Source: Bugulina stolonifera (taxonomy: Eukaryota > Bryozoa > Gymnolaemata > Cheilostomatida > Bugulidae). Taken from it: a stretch of 64,000 nucleotides of DNA. The stretch is from contig OW285192.1 in NCBI GenBank assembly GCA_935421135.1, forward strand, positions 477,501 to 541,500. Reading direction: 5' to 3'. The notes under the pieces were generated by a model, which was given only the letters and a program-made list of their open reading frames with translations, was not told the DNA's origin and ran no database searches. The position numbers were made by a program, and so were the translations under genes. Positions 1 to 14,200 of the stretch are shown here, piece by piece. Within the stretch, counting starts at the first letter, position 1; each line of letters begins with the position of its first letter.

Positions 1-228
1 ACTTACTTTCATGCAATATTGAACATATTTTACTAGTTAACAAACTAATAAATCAAGTGAATTTGTCAAAAATCACAAGTTTGACATTATGTTTCATGTT
101 TACAAAGTTGAATATTGCATGCAAACACATGTTTTATTGATTTTCATTCAAATTATGCATTCTGAACATTGCAAAAGTGGCTGAAAGACATTGTTACAAA
201 CAGCAATTTGGTACAAAACACACTTAAA
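1..228 (+). repeat. Representative satellite monomer (228 bp)
   Basis: First full monomer in the register chosen here. Hand count gives 62 G+C of 228 (27%). It contains short perfect palindromes: CAATATTG at 14-21, ACTAGT at 32-37, GTTAAC at 36-41, TTGCATGCAA at 115-124 and ATGCAT at 155-160. It contains no CpG. No resemblance to a CENP-B box (TTCG....A..CGGG) is visible. The left edge is arbitrary because the array is tandem and its true ends are outside the window. Confidence 0.9.
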
Positions 229-736
229 ACTTACTTTCATGCAATATTGAACATCTTTTACTAGTTTACAAACTAATAACTCAAGTGAATTTGTCAAAAA
301 TCACGAAGTTGACATTATGTTTCATGTTTGCAAAGTTAAATATTGTATGCAAAGTCATGTTTTATTGATTTTCATTCAAGTTGTGCACTCTGAACATTGC
401 AAAAGTGACTGAAACACATTGTTACAGACAGCAATTTGGTACAAAACACACTGAAAACTTACTTTCATGGAATATTGAACATCTTTTACTAGTTTACAAA
501 CTAATAACTCAAGTGAATTTGTCAAAAATCACAAAATTGACATTATGTTTCATGTTTGCAAAGTTAAATATTGTATGCAAAGTCATGTTTTATCGATTTA
601 TATTCAAATTATGCATTCTGAACATTGCAAAAGTGACTGAAACACATTGTTACAAACAGCAATTTGGTACAAAACACACTTAAAACTTACTTTCATGCAA
701 TATTGAACATATTTTACCAGTTTACAAACAAATAAC
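1..736. repeat. Lead-in segment upstream of the first 49-mer unit
   Basis: Slightly more than three monomers. This stretch and what follows recur at 37596 (collinear to 39216), at 40330 and at 60607. It carries a private-looking variant set: gttgtgcactc near 377, catggaatatt near 468 and aaacaaataac near 727. The last mismatch against the 11165-bp periodicity is C at 736 versus T at 11901, so the 49-mer unit is taken to begin at 737. Confidence 0.8.
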
Positions 737-860
737 TCAAGTGAATTTGTCAAAAATCACAAATTTGACATTATGTTTCATGTTTGCAAAGTTAAATATT
801 GTATGTAAAGTCATGTTTTATTGATTTTAATTCAATTTATGCACTCTGAACATTGCAAAA

Positions 861-1087
861 GTGACTGAAACACATTGTTACAGACAGCAATTTGGTGCAA
901 AACGCACTGAAAACTTACTTTCATGCAACATTGAACATATTTTACTAGTTTACAAACTAATAATTCAAGTGAATTTGTCAAAAATCACAAATTTGACATT
1001 GTGTTTCATGTTTGCAAAGTTAAATATTGTATGCAAAGTCATGTTTTATTAATTTTCATTAAATTATGCACTCTGAACATTGCAAAA
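861..1087 (+). repeat. Short monomer class A (227 bp), type copy
   Basis: Recognised by ggtgcaaaacgcact, acattgtgtttc and a one-base loss in ttttcattaaatt (others have ttttcattcaaatt), next to ttattaattt. Eighteen copies start at 861, 5646, 9064, 11571, 12026, 16811, 20229, 22736, 23191, 27976, 31394, 38456, 41190, 45063, 48481, 49164, 52582 and 61467. The constant linkage of these changes shows copying of one founder monomer. Confidence 0.9.
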
Positions 1088-3367
1088 GTGACTGAAACAC
1101 ATTGTTACAGACAGCAATTTGGTACAAAACACACTTAAAACTTACTTTCATGCAATATTGAACATATTTTACTAGTTTACAAACTAATAATTCAAGTGAA
1201 TTTGTCAAAAATCACAAATTTGACATTATGTTTCATGTTTACAAAGTTGAATATTGCATGCAAAGTCGTGTTTTATTGATTTTCATTCAAATTATGCATT
1301 CTGAACATTGCAAAAGTGACTGAAAGACATTGTTACAAACAGCAATTTGGTACAAAACACACTGAAAACTTACTTTCATGCAATATTGAACACCTTTTAC
1401 TAGTTTACAAACTAATAACTCAAGTGAATTTGTCAAAAATCACAAAATTGACATTATGTTTCATGTTTGCAAAGTTAAATATTGTATGCAAAGTCATGTT
1501 TTATCGATTTATATTCAAATTATGCATTCTGAACATTGCAAAAGTGACTGAAACACATTGTTACAAACAGCAATTTGGTACAAAACACACTTAAAACTTA
1601 GTTTCATGCAATATTGAACATATTTTACAAGTTTACAAACTAATAACTCAAGTGAATTTGTCAAAAATCACAAATTTGACATTATGTTTCATGTTTGCAA
1701 AGTTAAATATTGTATGCAAAGTCATGTTTTATTGATTTTCATTCAAGTTATGCACTCTGAACATTGCAAAAGTGACTGAAACACATTGTTACAGACAGCA
1801 ATTTGGTACAAAACACACTGAAAACTTACTTTCATGCAACATTGAACATCTTTTACTAGTTTACAAACTAATAATTCAAGTGAATTTGTCAAAAATCACA
1901 AATTTGACATTATGTTTCATGTTTGCAAAGTTAAATATTGTATGCAAAGTCATGTTTTATCGATTTATATTCAAATTATGCATTCTGAACATTGCAAAAG
2001 TGACTGAAACACATTGTTACAAACAGCAATTTGGTACAAAACACACTTAAAACTTACTTTCATGCAATATTGAACATATTTTACAAGTTTACAAACTAAT
2101 AACTCAAGTGAATTTGTCAAAAATCACAAATTTGACATTATGTTTCATGTTTGCAAAGTTAAATATTGTATGCAAAGTCATGTTTTATTGATTTTCATTC
2201 AAGTTATGCACTCTGAACATTGCAAAAGTGACTGAAACACATTGTTACAGACAGCAATTTGGTACAAAACACACTGAAAACTTACTTTCATGCAACATTG
2301 AACATCTTTTACTAGTTTACAAACTAATAATTCAAGTGAATTTGTCAAAAATCACAAATTTGACATTATGTTTCATGTTTACAAAGTTGAATATTGCATG
2401 CAAAGTCGTGTTTTATTGATTTTCATTCAAATTATGCATTCTGAACATTGCAAAAGTGACTGAAACACATTGTTACAAACAGCAATTTGGTACAAAACAC
2501 ACTGAAAACTTACTTTCATGCAATATTGAACATCTTTTACTAGTTTACAAACTAATAACTCAAGTGAATTTGTCAAAAATCACAAAATTGACATTATGTT
2601 TCATGTTTGCAAAGTTAAATATTGTATGCAAAGTCATGTTTTATCGATTTATATTCAAATTATGCATTCTGAACATTGCAAAAGTGACTGAAACACATTG
2701 TTACAAACAGCAATTTGGTACAAAACACACTTAAAACTTACTTTCATGCAATATTGAACATATTTTACAAGTTTACAAACTAATAACTCAAGTGAATTTG
2801 TCAAAAATCACAAATTTGACATTATGTTTCATGTTTGCAAAGTTAAATATTGTATGCAAAGTCATGTTTTATTGATTTTCATTCAAATTATGCATTCTGA
2901 ACATTGCAAAAGTGACTGAAAGACATTGTTACAAACAGCAAATTGGTACAAAACACACTGAAAACTTACTTTCATGCAATATTGACCATATTTTACTAGT
3001 TAACAAACTAATAAATCAAGTGAATTTGTCAAAAATCACAAGTTTGACATTATGTTTCATGTTTACAAAGTTGAATATTGCATGCAAACACATGTTTTAT
3101 TGATTTTAATTCAAATTATGCATTCTGAACATTGCAAAAGTGGCTGAAAGACATTGTTACAAACAGCAATTTGGTACAAAACACACTTAAAACTTACTTT
3201 CATGCAATATTGAACATTTTTTACTAGTTTACGAACTAATAACTCAAGTGAATTTGTCAAAAATCACGAAATTGACATTATGTTTCATGTTTGCAAAGTT
3301 AAATATTGTATGCAAAGTCATGTTTTATTGATTTTCATTCAAATTATGCATTCTGAACATTGCAAAA

Positions 3368-3594
3368 GTGACTGAAACACATTGTTACAAACAGCAATTT
3401 GGTACAAAACACACTAAAAACTTACTTTCATGCAATATTGAACATCTTTTACTAGTTTACAAACTAATAATTCAAGTGAATTTGTCAAAAATCACAAATT
3501 TGACATTATGTTTCATGTTTACAAAGTTGAATATTGCATGCAAGTTGTGTTTTATTGATTTTCATTCAAATTATGCATTCTGAACATTGCAAAA
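3368..3594 (+). repeat. Short monomer class B (227 bp), type copy
   Basis: Recognised by gcatgcaagttgtg, one base shorter than gcatgcaaagtcgtg. Twenty-five copies start at 3368, 4279, 7697, 14533, 15444, 18862, 25698, 26609, 30027, 33445, 34584, 35495, 36178, 37089, 39823, 43241, 44152, 47114, 51215, 54633, 55772, 56683, 57366, 58277 and 60100. With the 18 class A copies this explains every deviation from 228-bp spacing between 405 and 63518. Confidence 0.9.
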
Positions 3595-3752
3595 GTGACT
3601 GAAAGACATTGTTACAAACAGCAATTTGGTACAAAACACACTGAAAACTTACTTTCATGCAATATTGAACATCTTTTACTAGTTTACAAACTAATAACTC
3701 AAGTGAATTTGTCAAAAATCACAAAATTGACATTATGTTTCATGTTAGCAAG

Positions 3753-6700
3753 GTTAAATATTGTATGCAAAGTCATGTTTTATTGATTTTCATTCAAATT
3801 ATGCATTCTGAACATTGCAAAAGTGACTGAAAGACATTGTTACAAACAGCAAATTGGTACAAAACACACTGAAAACTTACTTTCATGCAATATTGACCAT
3901 ATTTTACTAGTTAACAAACTAATAAATCAAGTGAATTTGTCAAAAATCACAAGTTTGACATTATGTTTCATGTTTACAAAGTTGAATATTGCATGCAAAC
4001 ACATGTTTTATTGATTTTAATTCAAATTATGCATTCTGAACATTGCAAAAGTGGCTGAAAGACATTGTTACAAACAGCAATTTGGTACAAAACACACTTA
4101 AAACTTACTTTCATGCAATATTGAACATCTTTTACTAGTTTACAAACTAATAACTCAAGTGAATTTGTCAAAAATCACGAAATTGACATTATGTTTCATG
4201 TTTGCAAAGTTAAATATTGTATGCAAAGTCATGTTTTATTGATTTTCATTCAAATTATGCATTCTGAACATTGCAAAAGTGACTGAAACACATTGTTACA
4301 AACAGCAATTTGGTACAAAACACACTTAAAACTTACTTTCATGCAATATTGAACATCTTTTACTAGTTTACAAACTAATAATTCAAGTGAATTTGTCAAA
4401 AATCACAAATTTGACATTATGTTTCATGTTTACAAAGTTGAATATTGCATGCAAGTTGTGTTTTATTGATTTTCATTCAAATTATGCATTCTGAACATTG
4501 CAAAAGTGACAGAAACACATTGTTACAAACAGCAATTTGGTACAAAACACACTGAAAACTTACTTTCATGCAATATTGAACATCTTTTACTAGTTTACAA
4601 ACTAATAACTCAAGTGAATTTGTCAAAAATCACAAAATTGACATTATGTTTCATGTTTGCAAGGTTAAATATTGTATGCAAAGTCATGTTTTATTGATTT
4701 TCATTCAAATTATGCATTCTGAACATTGCAAAAGTGACTGAAACACATTGTTACAAACAGCAATTTGGTACAAAACACACTGAAAACTTACTTTCATGCA
4801 ATATTGAACATATTTTACTAGTTAACAAACTAATAAATCAAGTGAATTTGTCAAAAATCACAAGTTTGACATTATGTTTCATGTTTACAAAGTTGAATAT
4901 TGCATGCAAACACATGTTTTATTGATTTTCATTCAAATTATGCATTCTGAACATTGCAAAAGTGGCTGAAAGACATTGTTACAAACAGCAATTTAGTACA
5001 AAACACACTTAAAACTTACTTTCATGCAATATTGAACATCTTTTACTAGTTTACAAACTAATAACTCAAGTGAATTTGTCAAAAATCACGAAGTTGACAT
5101 TATGTTTCATGTTTGCAAAGTTAAATATTGTATGCAAAGTCATGTTTTATTGATTTTCATTCAAGTTATGCACTCTGAACATTGCAAAAGTGACTGAAAC
5201 ACATTGTTACAGACAGCAATTTGGTACAAAACACACTGAAAACTTACTTTCATGCAATATTGAACATCTTTTACTAGTTTACAAACTAATAACTCAAGTG
5301 AATTTGTCAAAAATCACAAAATTGACATTATGTTTCATGTTTGCAAAGTTAAATATTGTATGCAAAGTCATGTTTTATCGATTTATATTCAAATTATGCA
5401 TTCTGAACATTGCAAAAGTGACTGAAACACATTGTTACAAACAGCAATTTGGTACAAAACACACTTAAAACTTACTTTCATGCAATATTGAACATATTTT
5501 ACCAGTTTACAAACTAATAACTCAAGTGAATTTGTCAAAAATCACAAATTTGACATTATGTTTCATGTTTGCAAAGTTAAATATTGTATGTAAAGTCATG
5601 TTTTATTGATTTTAATTCAATTTATGCACTCTGAACATTGCAAAAGTGACTGAAACACATTGTTACAGACAGCAATTTGGTGCAAAACGCACTGAAAACT
5701 TACTTTCATGCAACATTGAACATATTTTACTAGTTTACAAACTAATAATTCAAGTGAATTTGTCAAAAATCACAAATTTGACATTGTGTTTCATGTTTGC
5801 AAAGTTAAATATTGTATGCAAAGTCATGTTTTATTAATTTTCATTAAATTATGCACTCTGAACATTGCAAAAGTGACTGAAACACATTGTTACAGACAGC
5901 AATTTGGTACAAAACACACTTAAAACTTACTTTCATGCAATATTGAACATATTTTACTAGTTTACAAACTAATAATTCAAGTGAATTTGTCAAAAATCAC
6001 AAATTTGACATTATGTTTCATGTTTACAAAGTTGAATATTGCATGCAAAGTCGTGTTTTATTGATTTTCATTCAAATTATGCATTCTGAACATTGCAAAA
6101 GTGACTGAAAGACATTGTTACAAACAGCAATTTGGTACAAAACACACTGAAAACTTACTTTCATGCAATATTGAACACCTTTTACTAGTTTACAAACTAA
6201 TAACTCAAGTGAATTTGTCAAAAATCACAAAATTGACATTATGTTTCATGTTTGCAAAGTTAAATATTGTATGCAAAGTCGTGTTTTATCGATTTATATT
6301 CAAATTATGCATTCTGAACATTGCAAAAGTGACTGAAACACATTGTTACAAACAGCAATTTGGTACAAAACACACTTAAAACTTAGTTTCATGCAATATT
6401 GAACATATTTTACAAGTTTACAAACTAATAACTCAAGTGAATTTGTCAAAAATCACAAATTTGACATTATGTTTCATGTTTGCAAAGTTAAATATTGTAT
6501 GCAAAGTCATGTTTTATTGATTTTCATTCAAGTTATGCACTCTGAACATTGCAAAAGTGACTGAAACACATTGTTACAGACAGCAATTTGGTACAAAACA
6601 CACTGAAAACTTACTTTCATGCAACATTGAACATCTTTTACTAGTTTACAAACTAATAATACAAGTGAATTTGTCAAAAATCACAAATTTGACATTATGT

Positions 6701-7170
6701 TTCATGTTTACAAAGTTGAATATTGCATGCAAAGTCGTGTTTTATTGATTTTCATTCAAATTATGCATTCTGAACATTGCAAAAGTGACTGAAAGACATT
6801 GTTACAAACAGCAATTTGGTACAAAACACACTGAAAACTTACTTTCATGCAATATTGAACATCTTTTACTAGTTTACAAACTAATAACTCAAGTGAATTT
6901 GTCAAAAATCACAAAATTGACATTATGTTTCATGTTTGCAAAGTTAAATATTGTATGCAAAGTCATGTTTTATCGATTTATATTCAAATTATGCATTCTG
7001 AACATTGCAAAAGTGACTGAAACACATTGTTACAAACAGCAATTTGGTACAAAACACACTTAAAACTTACTTTCATGCAATATTGAACATATTTTACAAG
7101 TTTACAAACTAATAACTCAAGTGAATTTGTCAAAAATCACAAATTTGACATTATGTTTCATGTTTGCAAA
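3753..7170. repeat. 15-monomer HOR, first unit in 49-mer copy 1 (3418 bp)
   Basis: Landmarks recur after 3418 bp (3823 to 7241, 4506 to 7924, 5190 to 8608, 6101 to 9519, 6785 to 10203). 3418 equals 15 x 228 minus 2, one short monomer of each class. Identity at this offset starts after the mismatch G 3752 versus A 7170. One internal difference is A at 3930 versus G at 7348. Confidence 0.9.
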
Positions 7171-10100
7171 GTTAAATATTGTATGCAAAGTCATGTTTTA
7201 TTGATTTTCATTCAAATTATGCATTCTGAACATTGCAAAAGTGACTGAAAGACATTGTTACAAACAGCAAATTGGTACAAAACACACTGAAAACTTACTT
7301 TCATGCAATATTGACCATATTTTACTAGTTAACAAACTAATAAATCAGGTGAATTTGTCAAAAATCACAAGTTTGACATTATGTTTCATGTTTACAAAGT
7401 TGAATATTGCATGCAAACACATGTTTTATTGATTTTAATTCAAATTATGCATTCTGAACATTGCAAAAGTGGCTGAAAGACATTGTTACAAACAGCAATT
7501 TGGTACAAAACACACTTAAAACTTACTTTCATGCAATATTGAACATCTTTTACTAGTTTACAAACTAATAACTCAAGTGAATTTGTCAAAAATCACGAAA
7601 TTGACATTATGTTTCATGTTTGCAAAGTTAAATATTGTATGCAAAGTCATGTTTTATTGATTTTCATTCAAATTATGCATTCTGAACATTGCAAAAGTGA
7701 CTGAAACACATTGTTACAAACAGCAATTTGGTACAAAACACACTTAAAACTTACTTTCATGCAATATTGAACATCTTTTACTAGTTTACAAACTAATAAT
7801 TCAAGTGAATTTGTCAAAAATCACAAATTTGACATTATGTTTCATGTTTACAAAGTTGAATATTGCATGCAAGTTGTGTTTTATTGATTTTCATTCAAAT
7901 TATGCATTCTGAACATTGCAAAAGTGACAGAAACACATTGTTACAAACAGCAATTTGGTACAAAACACACTGAAAACTTACTTTCATGCAATATTGAACA
8001 TCTTTTACTAGTTTACAAACTAATAACTCAAGTGAATTTGTCAAAAATCACAAAATTGACATTATGTTTCATGTTTGCAAGGTTAAATATTGTATGCAAA
8101 GTCATGTTTTATTGATTTTCATTCAAATTATGCATTCTGAACATTGCAAAAGTGACTGAAACACATTGTTACAAACAGCAATTTGGTACAAAACACACTG
8201 AAAACTTACTTTCATGCAATATTGAACATATTTTACTAGTTAACAAACTAATAAATCAAGTGAATTTGTCAAAAATCACAAGTTTGACATTATGTTTCAT
8301 GTTTACAAAGTTGAATATTGCATGCAAACACATGTTTTATTGATTTTCATTCAAATTATGCATTCTGAACATTGCAAAAGTGGCTGAAAGACATTGTTAC
8401 AAACAGCAATTTAGTACAAAACACACTTAAAACTTACTTTCATGCAATATTGAACATCTTTTACTAGTTTACAAACTAATAACTCAAGTGAATTTGTCAA
8501 AAATCACGAAGTTGACATTATGTTTCATGTTTGCAAAGTTAAATATTGTATGCAAAGTCATGTTTTATTGATTTTCATTCAAGTTATGCACTCTGAACAT
8601 TGCAAAAGTGACTGAAACACATTGTTACAGACAGCAATTTGGTACAAAACACACTGAAAACTTACTTTCATGCAATATTGAACATCTTTTACTAGTTTAC
8701 AAACTAATAACTCAAGTGAATTTGTCAAAAATCACAAAATTGACATTATGTTTCATGTTTGCAAAGTTAAATATTGTATGCAAAGTCATGTTTTATCGAT
8801 TTATATTCAAATTATGCATTCTGAACATTGCAAAAGTGACTGAAACACATTGTTACAAACAGCAATTTGGTACAAAACACACTTAAAACTTACTTTCATG
8901 CAATATTGAACATATTTTACCAGTTTACAAACTAATAACTCAAGTGAATTTGTCAAAAATCACAAATTTGACATTATGTTTCATGTTTGCAAAGTTAAAT
9001 ATTGTATGTAAAGTCATGTTTTATTGATTTTAATTCAATTTATGCACTCTGAACATTGCAAAAGTGACTGAAACACATTGTTACAGACAGCAATTTGGTG
9101 CAAAACGCACTGAAAACTTACTTTCATGCAACATTGAACATATTTTACTAGTTTACAAACTAATAATTCAAGTGAATTTGTCAAAAATCACAAATTTGAC
9201 ATTGTGTTTCATGTTTGCAAAGTTAAATATTGTATGCAAAGTCATGTTTTATTAATTTTCATTAAATTATGCACTCTGAACATTGCAAAAGTGACTGAAA
9301 CACATTGTTACAGACAGCAATTTGGTACAAAACACACTTAAAACTTACTTTCATGCAATATTGAACATATTTTACTAGTTTACAAACTAATAATTCAAGT
9401 GAATTTGTCAAAAATCACAAATTTGACATTATGTTTCATGTTTACAAAGTTGAATATTGCATGCAAAGTCGTGTTTTATTGATTTTCATTCAAATTATGC
9501 ATTCTGAACATTGCAAAAGTGACTGAAAGACATTGTTACAAACAGCAATTTGGTACAAAACACACTGAAAACTTACTTTCATGCAATATTGAACACCTTT
9601 TACTAGTTTACAAACTAATAACTCAAGTGAATTTGTCAAAAATCACAAAATTGACATTATGTTTCATGTTTGCAAAGTTAAATATTGTATGCAAAGTCGT
9701 GTTTTATCGATTTATATTCAAATTATGCATTCTGAACATTGCAAAAGTGACTGAAACACATTGTTACAAACAGCAATTTGGTACAAAACACACTTAAAAC
9801 TTAGTTTCATGCAATATTGAACATATTTTACAAGTTTACAAACTAATAACTCAAGTGAATTTGTCAAAAATCACAAATTTGACATTATGTTTCATGTTTG
9901 CAAAGTTAAATATTGTATGCAAAGTCATGTTTTATTGATTTTCATTCAAGTTATGCACTCTGAACATTGCAAAAGTGACTGAAACACATTGTTACAGACA
10001 GCAATTTGGTACAAAACACACTGAAAACTTACTTTCATGCAACATTGAACATCTTTTACTAGTTTACAAACTAATAATACAAGTGAATTTGTCAAAAATC

Positions 10101-10588
10101 ACAAATTTGACATTATGTTTCATGTTTACAAAGTTGAATATTGCATGCAAAGTCGTGTTTTATTGATTTTCATTCAAATTATGCATTCTGAACATTGCAA
10201 AAGTGACTGAAAGACATTGTTACAAACAGCAATTTGGTACAAAACACACTGAAAACTTACTTTCATGCAATATTGAACATCTTTTACTAGTTTACAAACT
10301 AATAACTCAAGTGAATTTGTCAAAAATCACAAAATTGACATTATGTTTCATGTTTGCAAAGTTAAATATTGTATGCAAAGTCATGTTTTATCGATTTATA
10401 TTCAAATTATGCATTCTGAACATTGCAAAAGTGACTGAAACACATTGTTACAAACAGCAATTTGGTACAAAACACACTTAAAACTTACTTTCATGCAATA
10501 TTGAACATATTTTACAAGTTTACAAACTAATAACTCAAGTGAATTTGTCAAAAATCACAAATTTGACATTATGTTTCATGTTTGCAAA
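7171..10588. repeat. 15-monomer HOR, second unit in 49-mer copy 1 (3418 bp)
   Basis: Direct tandem copy of 3753-7170 by landmark spacing. It carries aatcaggtg near 7345 in place of aatcaagtg; the G variant recurs at 10766 in the following partial unit. Confidence 0.9.
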
Positions 10589-11217
10589 GTTAAATATTGT
10601 ATGCAAAGTCATGTTTTATTGATTTTTATTCAAATTATGCATTCTGAACATTGCAAAAGTGACTGAAAGACATTGTTACAAACAGCAAATTGGTACAAAA
10701 CACACTGAAAACTTACTTTCATGCAATATTGACCATATTTTACTAGTTAACAAACTAATAAATCAGGTGAATTTGTCAAAAATCACAAGTTTGACATTAT
10801 GTTTCATGTTTACAAAGTTGAATATTGCATGCAAACACATGTTTTATTGATTTTAATTCAAATTATGCATTCTGAACATTGCAAAAGTGGCTGAAAGACA
10901 TTGTTACAAACAGCAATTTGGTACAAAACACACTTAAAACTTACTTTCATGCAATATTGAACATCTTTTACTAGTTTACAAACTAATAACTCAAGTGAAT
11001 TTGTCAAAAATCACGAAATTGACATTATGTTTCATGTTTGCAAAGTTAAATATTGTATGCAAAGTCATGTTTTATTGATTTTCATTCAAATTATGCATTC
11101 TGAACATTGCAAAAGTGACTGAAACACATTGTTACAAACAGCAATTTGGTACAAAACACACTTAAAACTTACTTTCATGCAATATTGAACATCTTTTACT
11201 AGTTTACAAACTAATAA
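10589..11217. repeat. Partial third 15-mer HOR unit in 49-mer copy 1
   Basis: Follows the 3418-bp periodicity until T 7800 is matched by C 11218. From there the sequence continues like the monomer at 5190 (cacaaaatt, then ttatcgattta). The switch can lie anywhere in 11163-11217, a stretch shared by both parents. The unusual T at 10627 lies in this piece. Confidence 0.85.
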
Positions 11218-14200
11218 CTCAAGTGAATTTGTCAAAAATCACAAAATTGACATTATGTTTCATGTTTGCAAAGTTAAATATTGTATGCAAAGTCATGTTT
11301 TATCGATTTATATTCAAATTATGCATTCTGAACATTGCAAAAGTGACTGAAACACATTGTTACAAACAGCAATTTGGTACAAAACACACTTAAAACTTAC
11401 TTTCATGCAATATTGAACATATTTTACCAGTTTACAAACTAATAACTCAAGTGAATTTGTCAAAAATCACAAATTTGACATTATGTTTCATGTTTGCAAA
11501 GTTAAATATTGTATGTAAAGTCATGTTTTATTGATTTTAATTCAATTTATGCACTCTGAACATTGCAAAAGTGACTGAAACACATTGTTACAGACAGCAA
11601 TTTGGTGCAAAACGCACTGAAAACTTACTTTCATGCAACATTGAACATATTTTACTAGTTTACAAACTAATAATTCAAGTGAATTTGTCAAAAATCACAA
11701 ATTTGACATTGTGTTTCATGTTTGCAAAGTTAAATATTGTATGCAAAGTCATGTTTTATTAATTTTCATTAAATTATGCACTCTGAACATTGCAAAAGTG
11801 ACTGAAACACATTGTTACAGACAGCAATTTGGTACAAAACACACTTAAAACTTACTTTCATGCAATATTGAACATATTTTACTAGTTTACAAACTAATAA
11901 TTCAAGTGAATTTGTCAAAAATCACAAATTTGACATTATGTTTCATGTTTGCAAAGTTAAATATTGTATGTAAAGTCATGTTTTATTGATTTTAATTCAA
12001 TTTATGCACTCTGAACATTGCAAAAGTGACTGAAACACATTGTTACAGACAGCAATTTGGTGCAAAACGCACTGAAAACTTACTTTCATGCAACATTGAA
12101 CATATTTTACTAGTTTACAAACTAATAATTCAAGTGAATTTGTCAAAAATCACAAATTTGACATTGTGTTTCATGTTTGCAAAGTTAAATATTGTATGCA
12201 AAGTCATGTTTTATTAATTTTCATTAAATTATGCACTCTGAACATTGCAAAAGTGACTGAAACACATTGTTACAGACAGCAATTTGGTACAAAACACACT
12301 TAAAACTTACTTTCATGCAATATTGAACATATTTTACTAGTTTACAAACTAATAATTCAAGTGAATTTGTCAAAAATCACAAATTTGACATTATGTTTCA
12401 TGTTTACAAAGTTGAATATTGCATGCAAAGTCGTGTTTTATTGATTTTCATTCAAATTATGCATTCTGAACATTGCAAAAGTGACTGAAAGACATTGTTA
12501 CAAACAGCAATTTGGTACAAAACACACTGAAAACTTACTTTCATGCAATATTGAACACCTTTTACTAGTTTACAAACTAATAACTCAAGTGAATTTGTCA
12601 AAAATCACAAAATTGACATTATGTTTCATGTTTGCAAAGTTAAATATTGTATGCAAAGTCATGTTTTATCGATTTATATTCAAATTATGCATTCTGAACA
12701 TTGCAAAAGTGACTGAAACACATTGTTACAAACAGCAATTTGGTACAAAACACACTTAAAACTTAGTTTCATGCAATATTGAACATATTTTACAAGTTTA
12801 CAAACTAATAACTCAAGTGAATTTGTCAAAAATCACAAATTTGACATTATGTTTCATGTTTGCAAAGTTAAATATTGTATGCAAAGTCATGTTTTATTGA
12901 TTTTCATTCAAGTTATGCACTCTGAACATTGCAAAAGTGACTGAAACACATTGTTACAGACAGCAATTTGGTACAAAACACACTGAAAACTTACTTTCAT
13001 GCAACATTGAACATCTTTTACTAGTTTACAAACTAATAATTCAAGTGAATTTGTCAAAAATCACAAATTTGACATTATGTTTCATGTTTGCAAAGTTAAA
13101 TATTGTATGCAAAGTCATGTTTTATCGATTTATATTCAAATTATGCATTCTGAACATTGCAAAAGTGACTGAAACACATTGTTACAAACAGCAATTTGGT
13201 ACAAAACACACTTAAAACTTACTTTCATGCAATATTGAACATATTTTACAAGTTTACAAACTAATAACTCAAGTGAATTTGTCAAAAATCACAAATTTGA
13301 CATTATGTTTCATGTTTGCAAAGTTAAATATTGTATGCAAAGTCATGTTTTATTGATTTTCATTCAAGTTATGCACTCTGAACATTGCAAAAGTGACTGA
13401 AACACATTGTTACAGACAGCAATTTGGTACAAAACACACTGAAAACTTACTTTCATGCAACATTGAACATCTTTTACTAGTTTACAAACTAATAATTCAA
13501 GTGAATTTGTCAAAAATCACAAATTTGACATTATGTTTCATGTTTACAAAGTTGAATATTGCATGCAAAGTCGTGTTTTATTGATTTTCATTCAAATTAT
13601 GCATTCTGAACATTGCAAAAGTGACTGAAACACATTGTTACAAACAGCAATTTGGTACAAAACACACTGAAAACTTACTTTCATGCAATATTGAACATCT
13701 TTTACTAGTTTACAAACTAATAACTCAAGTGAATTTGTCAAAAATCACAAAATTGACATTATGTTTCATGTTTGCAAAGTTAAATATTGTATGCAAAGTC
13801 ATGTTTTATCGATTTATATTCAAATTATGCATTCTGAACATTGCAAAAGTGACTGAAACACATTGTTACAAACAGCAATTTGGTACAAAACACACTTAAA
13901 ACTTACTTTCATGCAATATTGAACATATTTTACAAGTTTACAAACTAATAACTCAAGTGAATTTGTCAAAAATCACAAATTTGACATTATGTTTCATGTT
14001 TGCAAAGTTAAATATTGTATGCAAAGTCATGTTTTATTGATTTTCATTCAAATTATGCATTCTGAACATTGCAAAAGTGACTGAAAGACATTGTTACAAA
14101 CAGCAAATTGGTACAAAACACACTGAAAACTTACTTTCATGCAATATTGACCATATTTTACTAGTTAACAAACTAATAAATCAAGTGAATTTGTCAAAAA

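Larger units (their letters stand above)
737..11901. repeat. 49-monomer higher-order unit, copy 1 (11165 bp)
   Basis: Every monomer landmark from 861 onward recurs exactly 11165 bp later (861 to 12026, 1316 to 12481, 3368 to 14533, 5646 to 16811, 10659 to 21824, 11571 to 22736). 11165 equals 49 x 228 minus 7, matching the seven 227-bp monomers inside it (at 861, 3368, 4279, 5646, 7697, 9064, 11571). The only difference from copy 2 that I noticed is T at 10627 where copy 2 has C at 21792; I did not compare every base. The unit contains 2.2 copies of a 15-monomer HOR. Its edges are ambiguous by tens of bases because of homology at the junction. Confidence 0.9.

Noticed and set aside
1..228. CENP-B box or telomere repeat within the monomer
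   Set aside because: No TTCG....A..CGGG pattern and no short telomere-like tandem motif is present; centromere assignment therefore rests only on array architecture.
561..610. Promoter-like AT-rich motifs (for example tttattgattt, aaatattgta)
   Set aside because: At 27% GC such motifs are expected by chance and they repeat in every monomer with no gene downstream.
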